Source: Ensifer sp. WSM1721 (GTDB lineage Bacteria; Pseudomonadota; Alphaproteobacteria; Rhizobiales; Rhizobiaceae). From it: a stretch of DNA of 64,000 nt. Under the pieces are notes generated by a model. The model was not told where the DNA came from. It was given only the letters and a program-made list of their open reading frames with translations, and did no database searches. Position numbers and translations under genes: made by a program. Below are positions 16,657-26,396 of this stretch, piece after piece (within the stretch, counting starts at the first letter, position 1; every line of letters starts with the position of its first letter). The DNA lies in assembly GCF_000513895.2 (NCBI RefSeq), contig NZ_CP165784.1, positions 310,001 through 374,000 on the forward strand. The letters run 5' to 3'.

Positions 16657-17657
16657 GTGAACACCTACTCCTGGCGCCACTCCTGGAGTCTTACTTTCGC
16701 CGGCGCCTGACCAAACAGCGCAACGCCACTCCCGCGACCGTGGCCAGTTATCGCGACGCCTTGCGCATGCTGATCCTCTTTGCCGCCGCCCGGCTGCGAA
16801 AGAAGCCGGCGGCGTTGGCGCTCGAAGATCTCGATCGAGACCTCGTTCTCGCCTTTCTCGACGAACTCGAAGAGAAGCGGAACAACTCCGTCGCCACGCG
16901 CAATGCCCGCCTTGCAGCAATTCGATCTTTCTTCCACCATGTCGCAGCCGCCGACCCGGCATCCTTCGGTGTCGCCCCACGCGTGCTGACGATTCCCTTA
17001 AAACGGGCGCACATCGAGGTGATGCACCACCTCACCAAGGCCGAAGTGGACGCCCTCATTGCGGCGCCCAATCCAAGGACGTCGCGTGGTCGGCGTGACC
17101 GTACGTTTCTACTGTTCTTGGCCCGAACCGGCGCGCGGGTCTCCGAAGCTACCGGCGTCAACGCAAACGCTCTTCAGTTGGAGCGGTCGCACCCGCAAGT
17201 GCTGTTGCGCGGCAAAGGGCGCAGAGACCGTGTCATCCCCATACCTCAAGATCTGGCGAGAGCACTGACGGCCTTGTTGGCCGAGCATGGAATCGCAAAC
17301 CACGAGCCTCGACCGATATTCGTTGCCCGCAACAAGCGCCTGACGCGCTTCGGAGCAACCCATATCGTGCGGCGTGCGGCGGCCCAGGCTGTGACCATCA
17401 GGCCGGCCTTGGCCCAAAAGCGTATATCGCCCCACATCTTCCGACACTCACTGGCGATGAAGCTTCTCCAGTCGGGCGTGGACCTTTTGACGATCCAAGC
17501 CTGGCTCGGGCACGCACAGGTCGCCACAACCCATCGCTATGCCGCCGCCGATGTCGAGATGATGCGCAAAGGTCTCGAGAAAGCTGGAGTCGCCGGCGAT
17601 CTTGGCGTCCGTTTCCGACCAAATGACGCCGTGCTGCAACTACTGAACAGTATCTGA
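16653..17657 (+). CDS. RIT 1 third tyrosine recombinase (RitC-type)
   Basis: Starts at ATG 16653 overlapping the previous stop; 334 residues. The core-binding domain (TPATVASYRDALRML, ~25-100) is followed by the catalytic domain with R in TGARVSEATG, H-x-x-R in HIFRHSLAM, H in LGHAQVATT and Y in HRYAAAD. It ends 3 bp before the right inverted repeat. Intact. Confidence 0.9.
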   Translation: MSEHLLLAPLLESYFRRRLTKQRNATPATVASYRDALRMLILFAAARLRKKPAALALEDLDRDLVLAFLDELEEKRNNSVATRNARLAAIRSFFHHVAAADPASFGVAPRVLTIPLKRAHIEVMHHLTKAEVDALIAAPNPRTSRGRRDRTFLLFLARTGARVSEATGVNANALQLERSHPQVLLRGKGRRDRVIPIPQDLARALTALLAEHGIANHEPRPIFVARNKRLTRFGATHIVRRAAAQAVTIRPALAQKRISPHIFRHSLAMKLLQSGVDLLTIQAWLGHAQVATTHRYAAADVEMMRKGLEKAGVAGDLGVRFRPNDAVLQLLNSI

Positions 17658-17659
17658 AT

Positions 17660-17726
17660 ATTATGTGGCGGAGAATTCCAGATTTGGCAGGCCTCGGCTG
17701 ACGCCGGGACGGCTCCGCCACATAAT
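17660..17726. repeat. right terminal inverted repeat of RIT 1
   Basis: 67 bp complementary to 14491-14557; the extended symmetry runs to about 17745. The following 300 bp before the IS91 gene carry no gene I can support. Confidence 0.85.
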
Positions 17727-18091
17727 CTCGCCGGGCACATAATGCAGAGGGTTTTTAGCTTAGCGTCGCTGATATCGACGATGAGAGGCAGACCGAGGCC
17801 GATAGCGACGGTGAGCTAAAACGTGTTGGGCTAAGCCGCCGGCGCGATTCTGGTTCTATGGGTATTGAATGGTGCGGCTCCAAGGAAGGGCGTCGCAGGG
17901 GCGGTATTGACCTGCGCCGCCGCGGGGTGCACGGGACGGAAGCAACGCCGATTTCGAACTCGACAAGGGTAAAGAATGCCATCGCGACCTGGCGGAAGGA
18001 ACTGGTAGGCGCGACGGCACGCACCTTCGCAGGGCCCGACCGGTTTCCGGCGGAACGGTGCGACGGTGACGATGAAAGCGGTGCGCTTCTT

Positions 18092-19288
18092 TCATGACGT
18101 ATCCCAGTATCGCGGCGGTCCGGTGACGCCGTCGAAGGTTTCGATGGTGATCATCTGCCCTTGACGAAAGGCCGGGCATTGCCTGAGGGAACACCCGGTA
18201 AGTTCCTCGTAGCGATCGCGGTAGTCCTTCGAGGCTCGGCTCTGTGATGGCTCTGGCACCGCCATACCGAGCAGGTCGCGGCAAAGGGCAAGTTTCTGTT
18301 CGCGATAGCGATTGCCGAGGAAGCCGTAATAGCGGATCCGGTGGAAGCCCTCGGGCAGGACGTGTAACAGAAAGCGGCGGATGAATTCGTCGGTCGAGAC
18401 GGTCATGACCTTTTGCCGGTCGCCGTGCCGATAATCCTTCCAGCGGAAGCGCACCGCGCCATCCGCGATATCGACGAGGCGGTTGTTGGATATGGCGACG
18501 CGGTGCGTGTAGCGGCCGACGTAATCGAGCACCTGTTCGGGTCCGGCGAAGGGCGGCTTGGCGTAGACCACCCAGTCGGCCTTTCGCAGCGGCGCCAGAT
18601 AGCGCCGGAAGGCGTTGCGTTCGCTCAGCGCTCGTAAGTCGGAGAAGAACTGCAGCTTGCCGGCGTCGAAGGCTTTCTCCAGGAACTCCAGGAACAAGCG
18701 TCGGAACAGGCGCGAGAGCACGCGTACCGGCAGGAAGAAGCCCGGCTTGTAGGCGATCCATCGCATGCCGTCCGGCGAGAACCCGCCCCCCGGCACGACG
18801 CAGTGCAGGTGCGGATGGTGCAGCAGATTTTGCCCCCAGGTGTGCAGCACGGCGAAGAAGCCGATCTCGGCGCCGAGATGTTTGGGATCGGCGGCGATGG
18901 TGCGCAGCGTCTCGGCGGTGGCACGGAAAAGCAGACCGTAGACGAGCGCCTTGTTCTGGTAAGCGATCGCGGCAATGGCCTCCGGCAGTGTGAAGACGAC
19001 GTGAAAGTACTGTGTGTCGAGCAGCTCGGCGCGACGATCCTCCAGCCATTGCGCACGGGCGAGCGATTGGCAGCGGGGGCAATGCCTGTCGCAGCAGCTG
19101 TTGAAGGCGATGCGCCGGTGGCCGCATTGATCGCACGCTTCGACGTGCCCACCGAGCGCGGCGGTCCGGCACAACTCGATCGCCGTCATGACACGGCGCT
19201 GAGCGGTCGACAGCGATGTGTGCTGGGCACGATAGGCCTCGCCGTAGCGGCGGAAGATATCCGCCACTTCCGGCCCCGGACGGGCCAT
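18092..19288 (-). CDS. IS91/IS801-family transposase
   Basis: A 398-residue protein of the Y2-type/transposase_32 family that moves IS91-like elements by rolling-circle replication. The N-terminal zinc-binding part has CDQCGHRRIAFNSCCDRHCP and CQ; the core has HHPHLHCVVPGGG (HUH-like) and YVGRYTHRVAISNNR with candidate catalytic tyrosines. It appears intact. It lies between RIT 1 and the truncated third recombinase of RIT 2; its insertion probably removed that gene's 3' end. I could not fix the element's ends. Confidence 0.85.
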   Translation of the reverse strand: MARPGPEVADIFRRYGEAYRAQHTSLSTAQRRVMTAIELCRTAALGGHVEACDQCGHRRIAFNSCCDRHCPRCQSLARAQWLEDRRAELLDTQYFHVVFTLPEAIAAIAYQNKALVYGLLFRATAETLRTIAADPKHLGAEIGFFAVLHTWGQNLLHHPHLHCVVPGGGFSPDGMRWIAYKPGFFLPVRVLSRLFRRLFLEFLEKAFDAGKLQFFSDLRALSERNAFRRYLAPLRKADWVVYAKPPFAGPEQVLDYVGRYTHRVAISNNRLVDIADGAVRFRWKDYRHGDRQKVMTVSTDEFIRRFLLHVLPEGFHRIRYYGFLGNRYREQKLALCRDLLGMAVPEPSQSRASKDYRDRYEELTGCSLRQCPAFRQGQMITIETFDGVTGPPRYWDTS

Positions 19289-19434
19289 CGGGAGCTCAGA
19301 AGGTACTCAGGCTTGGCGGGTGGCAGGGTGGGCGCCGGACGTGGCAAAAGCTCGAAGGGGCTGGAGGCGGCCCATCGCGTTTGAGAATCTAACCCAAGGG
19401 CATTCGCTCAGGTCTGCTGTCGGCATTTCGGATC

Positions 19435-20178
19435 CTAAGGCAAGCTAGCTCTCGCGAACCACGCCGAAGCCTCGACTGCGGCCTTTGCCGGATGGTTACG
19501 CCGCTCACCTCTGGCGCTGAGAAACAGGATATCTTGGTCTCCGCGCTGTGGCTCTTTCAGCCAATTTCTCAAGACCGCGGTCGTAGACTTGGCGAACGGG
19601 GTACAGCGTTCCTTGCGCCCTTTACCAATGACGCGCAGGTGGGCCCCCGTGCCGAAGAAGAGATCGTCGCGCTTGAGACCGGTGATCTCCGATAGCCGCA
19701 ATCCGGTCTGCTCGGCGACCAGGAGGAACGTGTGGTCACGGCGTCCGGACCAGGTCGACCGGTCCGGTGCGGCCAGCAAGGCATCGACCTCCGGACGGGT
19801 GAGGAAATTGACCATGGTTCGAGTGAAGCGCTTGCTGGGAAGAAGCGCGCGTTGAATTTGGGCGGAATGCTCGGGTACCTCGAAAGCCGCATAGCGAAAG
19901 AAAGAGTGAATCGCCGTGAGACGTAAATTGCGGCTGCGGACGCTGATACCCTGGCGGTTCTCCAGGTCATCAAGGAAGGCAACGATCAGCGGCGCGTCGA
20001 TTTCCTCGAAGTTCAGGCGAGAGGGCGGCTTGTGCAATGTTCGCTCTGCGAACTTCAACAATTGCCGAAATGTATCGCGATAGGAACTGATCGTATGGGG
20101 GCTTGCCTGCCGCTGTTGCATCAGGCGTTGGATGAAAAAGCGCTCTAGGAGTGGCGCCAGGCTGGCATGCGTGGTCAT
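19435..20178 (-). pseudogene. RIT 2 third recombinase, 3' truncated
   Basis: MTTHASLAPLLERFFIQRL, then HTISSYRDTFRQLLKF and the R-containing TGLRLSEITGL align with RitC-type recombinases. After about residue 225 (SARGERR) the normal catalytic H-x-x-R and Tyr region is missing, replaced by a short unrelated tail next to the IS91 gene. The start overlaps the end of the second recombinase by ATGA. Confidence 0.75.
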
Positions 20179-20980
20179 GTCCGATCCTCCCAGTGACGTT
20201 CAAGGCGGCGCATTGCTTCTTGCATCAGCTCGGGTGAACCGGTGAGGTACCATTGGGTATCGGCCACGTGGACATGACCGAGATAGGTGGACAGAATGGG
20301 CAGGAGCCGCTCGGGATCTTGCTCGGCTTCGTACCAGCGCACCAGCGTGTTCGTCGCGAACACATGCCGCATGTCATGCAGCCGCGGACCATGGCTGTCA
20401 GTTGCGCCGCGCAGGCCGATCTGGCGAGACAGAGCATAGAATGTTCGGTGAATGTCGCCGACATCAAACGATTGCCAAGTTGCGAAGTGAATAAATAGGG
20501 AGGTGCCGCCTGCGCTGCACAATGCTGTCGTCGGCGTTTGAGATAATCCCGGAGCACTGCGCACGTCATCGGCACAAGACGGGACTTCCGAACTTCGTGC
20601 CGCGGATCGTCAGCACCGCGGCATCGAAATCAATGTCCGAAACCTTGAGGTTGCGGGCCTCGCCGATCCGCAGGCCGGAAACGCTCAACAATCCGAACAG
20701 GCAATAATATGTCCATGGCCTGAGCCTGCAGCGGGTATATCGGCACGGCATCTCCAGCGCGGCCGACAGGAGGCGTTGAATGTCTCCCCTTGAATAGAAA
20801 TGCGGTCGTGCTCGCGTTGGGCGAAAGGGAAGCAAACCCTCTGGAGGAATCTGAGTTCGCGGATCGGCGGCAGCCCGATAACGGGCGAATTCGCGGACGT
20901 AGCCCAGCCGGTTCGCCCAATGCGAAGGCTGCGCTCGCGACGGTCGCTGAGCCCAGGCAAGGGCCAGTTCCGTCGTGATG
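20175..20980 (-). pseudogene. RIT 2 second recombinase, frameshifted
   Basis: Pieces in different frames (HFYSRGDIQRLLSAALEMP, YCLFGLLSVSGLRIGEARNL, HDMRHVFATNTLVRW, LGHVHVADTQWYLTGSPEL) together cover most of a RitB-type tyrosine recombinase, including all catalytic positions. Frame changes near 20570 and 20840 break it. Confidence 0.7.
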
Positions 20981-20984
20981 TATG

Positions 20985-21215
20985 GCGTGTCATTGGCAGA
21001 TGTCGAAGAGCGGCGTCATCTCCAAGCTTTGGCCGCTGCGCTCGGTCCAGCAAATAACGTTCAGGATGCTCTCCATTTATGTCGCTGAGCGCAATCCCCT
21101 CTTGCCGAAGCCAACTGCTGAAGCCTGCAGCCATCAGCACCTGGTTCCTCATGGAAACAAGACCGTAGCCTCGATCACCGAGCCATTCGGCAAACGGAAT
21201 AATGTAAGTCGCCAC
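20985..21215 (-). pseudogene. RIT 2 first recombinase, N-terminal fragment
   Basis: MATYIIPFAEWLGDRGYGLV and EGIALSDINGEHPERYL..GDDAALRHL resemble the start of RitA-type recombinases. After ~75 codons the sequence is joined to the second recombinase, so the catalytic domain is deleted. Nothing supportable lies in 21216-21359. Confidence 0.55.
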
Positions 21216-21359
21216 CGGGCCCTCTGGCGGCCGCGACAGCGCGCAAAATCAGCATTGACGAAATACTTCATTCTTCGCTCCCTTCCCAATTGCTGGAAGG
21301 GCTACGAACTATCTCTACACGCTATCTATAAAGCATTGAAATCTTTTATCGAACTCTAG

Positions 21360-22178
21360 CTACCCGACATAGTCGGCCGGGGTGGATAGTGCCGTAAGAC
21401 ATGGGGGCGATACCCGCTTTGAGCGAAGGGAGGCGCAGTGCTGGCGCGCTTTGGCGACATATTTGTTCAGAAGGGCCTGCACACCGTCGGCGCTGAGCTT
21501 GCCACCGCGCATGTTCGGAAAGAGAGCCGTCGCGCCTCGCCTCCCTGCTTCCTTGAGCCAACAACGGAGGGCTTGCTTTGCAATCTTTGTGGGCGGCGTA
21601 CATCGCTCTTTGCGGCCCTTTCCAACGCATCGCACATGCGCGCCCTGGCCGAGCGTTACCGAGTCTCGGTCAAGGTCGATGATCTCCGAGACCCGCAGCC
21701 CCGTTTGCGCAGCCAGCAATAGCAGGGTGTAATCGCGGCGTCCCAGCCACGTGCTTCGATCCGTGCAGTCCAGGATCGCTTCAATCTCGGGCCTGGTTAG
21801 AAACTGAACCTGCCGCTTGTCGCATCGCTTGCGGGGGATCGCGAGCACACGCTGAATGTGGGCGCTATGTGCCGGCTCCTCGAACGCTGCATATCGGAAG
21901 AAAGATCGAATGGCTGTGAGGCGGAGATTCCGGGTCCTCACCGAGGCGGCTCTCTGCGTCTCAAGGTCTTCCAGGAATGCGCAGATGAAAGGCGCGTCCA
22001 AATCCCGCAGCGTCAATTGAGATGGGGATCTCCCAAGGCGCGTCTGTGCGAACGCAAACAGGAGCCTGAAAGTGTCGCGATAGGAGGCAATGGTGTTGGA
22101 ACTTACACCTCGATGCCTCATGAGCCGATCTGTGAACCACCGCTCGATCAGCACGGCCAGGTCGTTCGTGCGTCTCAT
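21360..22178 (-). pseudogene. RIT 3 third recombinase, 3' truncated
   Basis: From ATG 22178, overlapping the second recombinase stop, the frame gives a core-binding domain (NTIASYRDTFRLLFAFA) and the R box (QTGLRVSEIIDL, VRCVGKGRKERC). It ends soon after NKYVAKARQHC with a short divergent tail (TPADYVG). The H-x-x-R and tyrosine boxes are absent, so it cannot be a full recombinase. Confidence 0.75.
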
Positions 22179-23040
22179 GACCGAACCTCCCACCGCTTAT
22201 CCAGTCGCCGTACGGCATGATTCATCAGTTCTGGCGCGGCGGACAGGTACCAGTAGGTGTCGCGAACATTGGCATGGCCGAGGAAGGTCGAGAGAACCGG
22301 CAGTTCGCGTTCCACGTCTTCACCAGCGCGATGCCAGTTGATCAGGGTCTGGACGGCGAAACGGTGACGAAGATCATGAACCCGAGGACCATCGCGATCC
22401 CCCTCCTGCCGTAATCCGATTTGCCGGGATAGTCACCAGAACACGCGGTGCACGTACTGATGCAGTAATCTGCCGCCCTGTTCGGCGACGAAAAAATAGG
22501 GACTGCGCGGCGTACCAAGGTGTGCGTCACGTCGGGCGGCATAGTCTGAAAGAACGGCGATTGTCGTCGCATGCAGCGGGACCAGCCGTGACTTACCGAA
22601 CTTTGTCTCTCGAATGGTGAGGACGCCCTGATCGAGATCGACGTCGTCCCGGAGCAGGCCGAGCGCTTCAGAATGGCGCAGTCCGGCCACCGCTATCAGT
22701 CCGAACAGGCAGTGATACGTCCAGCGTCGAAGGGCATTGGCCGGCGGCAGCGACAGGGCTGCCGCCAGAAGCGCCTGAATCTCGATGTCGCTATAGATGT
22801 AGGGCTTTGTCCGCCGTGCCGGCGGCACAGCGTCGCTCGGCGGCACTTCCGTCAGAGGATCGAAATGACTGAGGTGCTGGGCAAAGCAGCGCACATCAGC
22901 CAGGCGGATGGACCAGCTCGGCTGTCGGCCCATCGACGTCACCCACTCCATCGCCAGATCAGTCGTGATGGTGTCGGCGCCGCAGGCTTCCATGAAGGTG
23001 ACGAATGCCGACAAGCGTCGTGCCGGACCGTCGTATTTGT
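22175..23040 (-). pseudogene. RIT 3 second recombinase, broken
   Basis: TFMEACGADTITTDLAMEWV, YCLFGLIAVAGLRHSEALGL and LVPLHATTIAVLSDYA are RitB-type. The frame stops at HRVFW near 22433 and continues in another frame with HDLRHRFAVQTLINWHR and LGHANVRDTYWYLSA. The N-terminal ~40 codons and the junction with the first recombinase are also deleted. Confidence 0.7.
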
Positions 23041-23041
23041 A

Positions 23042-24186
23042 TTATCCCAGCCCAATCTCGGCAAAGCTGGCGCCCGATCGCAAAAGGTCGGTCGCGAGGC
23101 TGTGGCGGAAAAGATAGGCACCGTGATGGGCACAGCCGTCAATGCCTGCCCGTTCGAGTGCTTGCTTCGCGATCATCGTGATGGCGCAGCCGGAGGCAAA
23201 ACCGACGTACGGCGCAAGTGTTCGCAAGAACAGTCGCCGGCACGTGGAAGCGGGCCGTCCTTGCCGGATATAAGCCACAATCGCTGTTCCGACGTCGTGA
23301 CGTAGCGGCATAATCGCTTGCCGCCGCCCCTTGCCGTGCACGAGGATTGTACCCGACCGCCGGTCGATATCGTCAAGATTGAGGGTGGCAACTTCGCTGG
23401 CGCGCAAACCGAGCTTGGCCAGGATCATCAGAACCGCATAGTCCCGACGACCCATTGCCGTCGTCCGGTCACAGGCATCGAGAACCTTCTGGACCTTCTC
23501 TGGCGGCAGGAATGTTGGGAGGCTGGCAAGTCGCCAGGGCGGATAGACGGCACGCAATCGGCCAACGCAGCCGAAATGAAGCCCTTCAAATGCAAGTAAC
23601 GCAGAAAGGCACGCACGACTCCGCACATTGCCTTGCCGCTGTCGGCGGAGCCATCGAGCGCATGCCGCTCGACATAACCGATGGCGACCTCCGGGGTAAC
23701 CGCTGCAAACCCGTCCGCGCCGGCAGGACAGACCTCCCGCAGAAATCGATGTGACAGAAGCTTGTGGCTTTCCACCGCCGAGGCAGCGAGCCCTCTCTCA
23801 TTCGACAAATATGCCGCGAATACATCGATAATCTGCTCGTGCTCTGTGCGCTCAACCGGGAGGGCAGCTGGTATTAAGCCCTCTTCCCGTAGCGCGGAGA
23901 GTAAGCGTCGGAGCGCTGATCGGTCGCCCGTGTCGGGGCTCCAGTGTTCGAAACGATGCTCAAGAAAACGATCGACATGAGCTTCGCTTAAATCCTGCGG
24001 ATGATGTCCATTGCCAACATACCAGTCCATGAGGTCCCGAAACAGGCTTAACGAGCGCCGCGTGCAATGCCGACCCAAACCTTCGTTCGACATCTTCGTG
24101 GCGTAAACGCGCGCAAACTCCCGATATGGACCGTGGATCAGCTTCCGATACAGTGCGCGGCGCTTCAAATAGTCACTTGCGGTCAT
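23042..24186 (-). pseudogene. RIT 3 first recombinase, frameshifted and 3' truncated
   Basis: ATG 24186 has AAGGAGAGG before it. The first 240 codons (RRSLSLFRDLMDWYVGNGHH, VESHKLLSHRFLREV) form a long core-binding region. A frameshift near 23520 leads into VLDACDRTTAMGRRDYAVLM, LGLRASEVATLNLDDID and YLFRHSLATDLLRSGAS, where it stops before the tyrosine. Upstream, 24225-24305 holds several inverted copies of TATGCCGA, probably the element's end. Confidence 0.75.
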
Positions 24187-24337
24187 GTGTCCTCTCCTTC
24201 GCGTCAATTGCGACGGAGAGACCCTACGCTATGCCGATCAGGCTACCGCTATGTGCCGGAAACGTTGGCAAAAACTTGATTAATCGGCATAGTTCGCCGG
24301 TCGGCATAAACGGCCAAGCTTAATGGGGTCGAGCCCA

Positions 24338-24451
24338 TGGCCTACCTGGACGGACGTCATCACCAGGGTCGTCAACGGCCACCCGAATAGCCAGCTCGAC
24401 GACCTGTTGCCTTGGGCCTATGCCGAGAGGTCGATCACGGCGGTGGCCTGA
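24338..24451 (+). pseudogene. tnpC: IS66 TnpC C-terminal fragment
   Basis: WTDVITRVVNGHPNSQLDDL, LPWAY and a stop are the conserved end of IS66 TnpC. On the same strand, the 5' part of an IS66 (tnpA, start of tnpB) lies 10 kb to the left. The pair is best read as one IS66 split by RIT and IS91 insertions with loss of its middle. 24452-24741 is likely IS end sequence with no gene. Confidence 0.65.
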
Positions 24452-24741
24452 GAACACCGCTCTGACGTCCGCTGTCAACACCTTGGATGCACGATGTCCT
24501 CCGATCGAGATGGTCGGCTGTTCAATCTGATCGCGCATGGGTGGAGGCGGAACCGAAGGACATCGGTGATCAAGCTCTGATGCGCGGGTTGGCTACCGCA
24601 TTCCCGATTATTCGTCCGGGGCTGGTCCTATCTTACTGCGGGCGTCGGTCATTGCCGGCCACAAAGCGGCTGACGCGCATTCCCCTACCGTTGCTCCGCC
24701 CCCGCCCATACGCGAGATGCAAGGTGCGGCGTCGGGTGGAT

Positions 24742-25857
24742 TTACGACGGGGACGGCTGCGCCTCTCTTGCGACGGCCCACATGAAACCGGCCAGTTCGC
24801 GGGCGATCGCCGTGCAAACCACCGTCGTGCGCTTACCCCGTCCGCTCAACATTCGATAGCGCGACGTCAGCCGGGTCTGCGCCTTCCATGCGATTTCCCG
24901 CACCTTCGGTGGCGCTTGTTCCAGACGGTACAGCTTCTTCGCGCCGACCTTCGGAGGATGCCGATAAGTCCACGCGCTCTCGACCAGCATATGTCGAACT
25001 CTTCCGTTCCCTGCTTTGGTGATGCCACTCCTCCTGACCTTCTCTCCGGTTGATCGCTCTTCAGGAACAAGGCCGGGATATCCCATGAGCTGGCGTGGGT
25101 TCTCGAACCGACGCACATCGCCGACTTCGGTGGCGAATGTCACGGCGACGATCAGGTCGACGCCGCGTAATGTCTGCAATGCACGAACGATCGGCGCCAG
25201 CGACCAGGCCGCAACGAACTCCGCGATCACACCTTCCAGCCGTTCGACCCGTTCCTTCGAGATGCGCACCTCCTCGACCATTTCCTGGAGTGCGATTTGA
25301 TGTGCCGGGTGATCAAACTGTTGCTCCTGCAGCCAGCGCAGATAACGCATCGTCCAGCCCTTCTTGCGCGGATAGATACGACCGTGCTTGAGCATGAAGG
25401 CGCTTATCTGTTGGCGGTGCACACGCAATGTCTCGACTGCCGCCGCTCGAGCGCGGACGAGATCGCGCATCGCCTCATGCCCTTCGTCCGGAACCCACAC
25501 CGCGGTCAGCTCGCCGGCCCGCAACAGGCGGGCGAGCGAAAGTGCATCTCGGCGGTTCGTCTTCACCCGATCGCCGGGCTTCCTTGGGATCAGTGAGGGC
25601 GCGACCACGGTGCAATCGTGGCCAAGCGATCGGATCAAGCGATAGAGACCGTAGCCAGTGGGACCGGCTTCATAACAGAAATGCACGTGGTCAAACTTTG
25701 CGGCTACGCGCTGAATCACCCGGCGCATGCCCGCGTCCGACGCCTCGACTTCACCGAAATAACGGACCTCTCCGTTCCGACCGCCATCTGCAATCGCGAT
25801 GGCATTCTTCAGCTTGGCAACATCAATTCCGACAAAAGCTTCTCTATAATCTGACAC
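24742..25857 (-). CDS. IS110-family transposase
   Basis: GTG 25857 follows AGGAGG by 7 bp; 371 residues. The N-terminal RuvC-like DEDD domain has D in VGIDVAKLKNAIAIADG, E in CYEAGPTGYGLYRL and D in VKTNRRDALSLARLL. The C-terminal transposase_20 domain carries LRGVDLIVAVTFATEVGD, MGYPGLVPEERSTGEKVRR and the serine region. Full length for the family and apparently intact. It flanks the resolvase remnant to the right. Confidence 0.9.
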   Translation of the reverse strand: MSDYREAFVGIDVAKLKNAIAIADGGRNGEVRYFGEVEASDAGMRRVIQRVAAKFDHVHFCYEAGPTGYGLYRLIRSLGHDCTVVAPSLIPRKPGDRVKTNRRDALSLARLLRAGELTAVWVPDEGHEAMRDLVRARAAAVETLRVHRQQISAFMLKHGRIYPRKKGWTMRYLRWLQEQQFDHPAHQIALQEMVEEVRISKERVERLEGVIAEFVAAWSLAPIVRALQTLRGVDLIVAVTFATEVGDVRRFENPRQLMGYPGLVPEERSTGEKVRRSGITKAGNGRVRHMLVESAWTYRHPPKVGAKKLYRLEQAPPKVREIAWKAQTRLTSRYRMLSGRGKRTTVVCTAIARELAGFMWAVAREAQPSPS

Positions 25858-25983
25858 GGCTCGTCCTCCTGTGATGAGGATAGGCTCGGCAAGCCCGAGC
25901 AACCCTCGGAGGCGCAGTGTAGGGCGAGCCACCTCACGGTCAGAGGCGGACATACGGTCTTACTCCTGACGAACGGACGCAGC

Positions 25984-26330
25984 ATGACGTCTTTCGACTG
26001 GACGCCGATCCGATATCGCAATGTCATCTCGGTGCTGAAGAATCCGTTTTACGCCGGTGTTTTATGTTTACGGCAAAAGCGAGAAGCGCACCGAGATCGT
26101 CGGCGGCTGAGGTCATACGTTCCATGGCTGGAAGATGGAGTGACAACGACATCGCTGCCACCCGAATCGCATGGGCGTGCGCACAGGTTTTGGCCGCACT
26201 TGGTTACGGAGGGAATTTGGCTTTTTCGGCGCGTGGTCCGTCAAAGATCAGAACGATCTGCTCGCGCGCCGCTTTGGACTTCGAAAAGTTAACAAAGCGA
26301 AGAGCAGTGCCTGTCTCGGCTCAACGCGTT
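25984..26330 (+). pseudogene. large serine recombinase fragment
   Basis: DWTPIRYRNVISVLKNPFYAG then, after a frameshift, VYVYGKSEKRTEIVGG match the recombinase domain that follows the catalytic resolvase domain in large serine recombinases. The rest is lost. A longer relic of such a gene lies at 52963-54440. Confidence 0.6.
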
Positions 26331-26396
26331 CGGACGATAGCTTTGCGACACGCCCACTGGGCGCGTAAGTCGAGCAGGCAACGCCGCGTGTGCGGA

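Larger units (their letters stand above)
14474..17745 (+). mobile_element. recombinase-in-trio (RIT) element 1, with long terminal inverted repeats
   Basis: Three consecutive, ATGA-overlapping tyrosine recombinase genes (14672-17657) are bounded by 67-bp inverted repeats, 14491-14557 and 17660-17726, which differ at a single position by eye. Each repeat is itself built from an inverted pair, starting ATTATGTGGCGGAG and ending CTCCGCCACATAAT. Outside them, TTATGTGTCGGGCGAG (left) and CTCGCCGGGCACATAA (right) extend the inverted symmetry to ~85 bp. This is the architecture of RIT elements. It sits inside IS66 tnpB. The first recombinase has a nonsense codon, so mobility may be lost. Confidence 0.85.

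Noticed and set aside
17856..19172. 438-codon open frame overlapping the IS91 transposase on the same strand
   Set aside because: It is a different frame of the same transposase gene; only the 398-residue frame shows transposase motifs.
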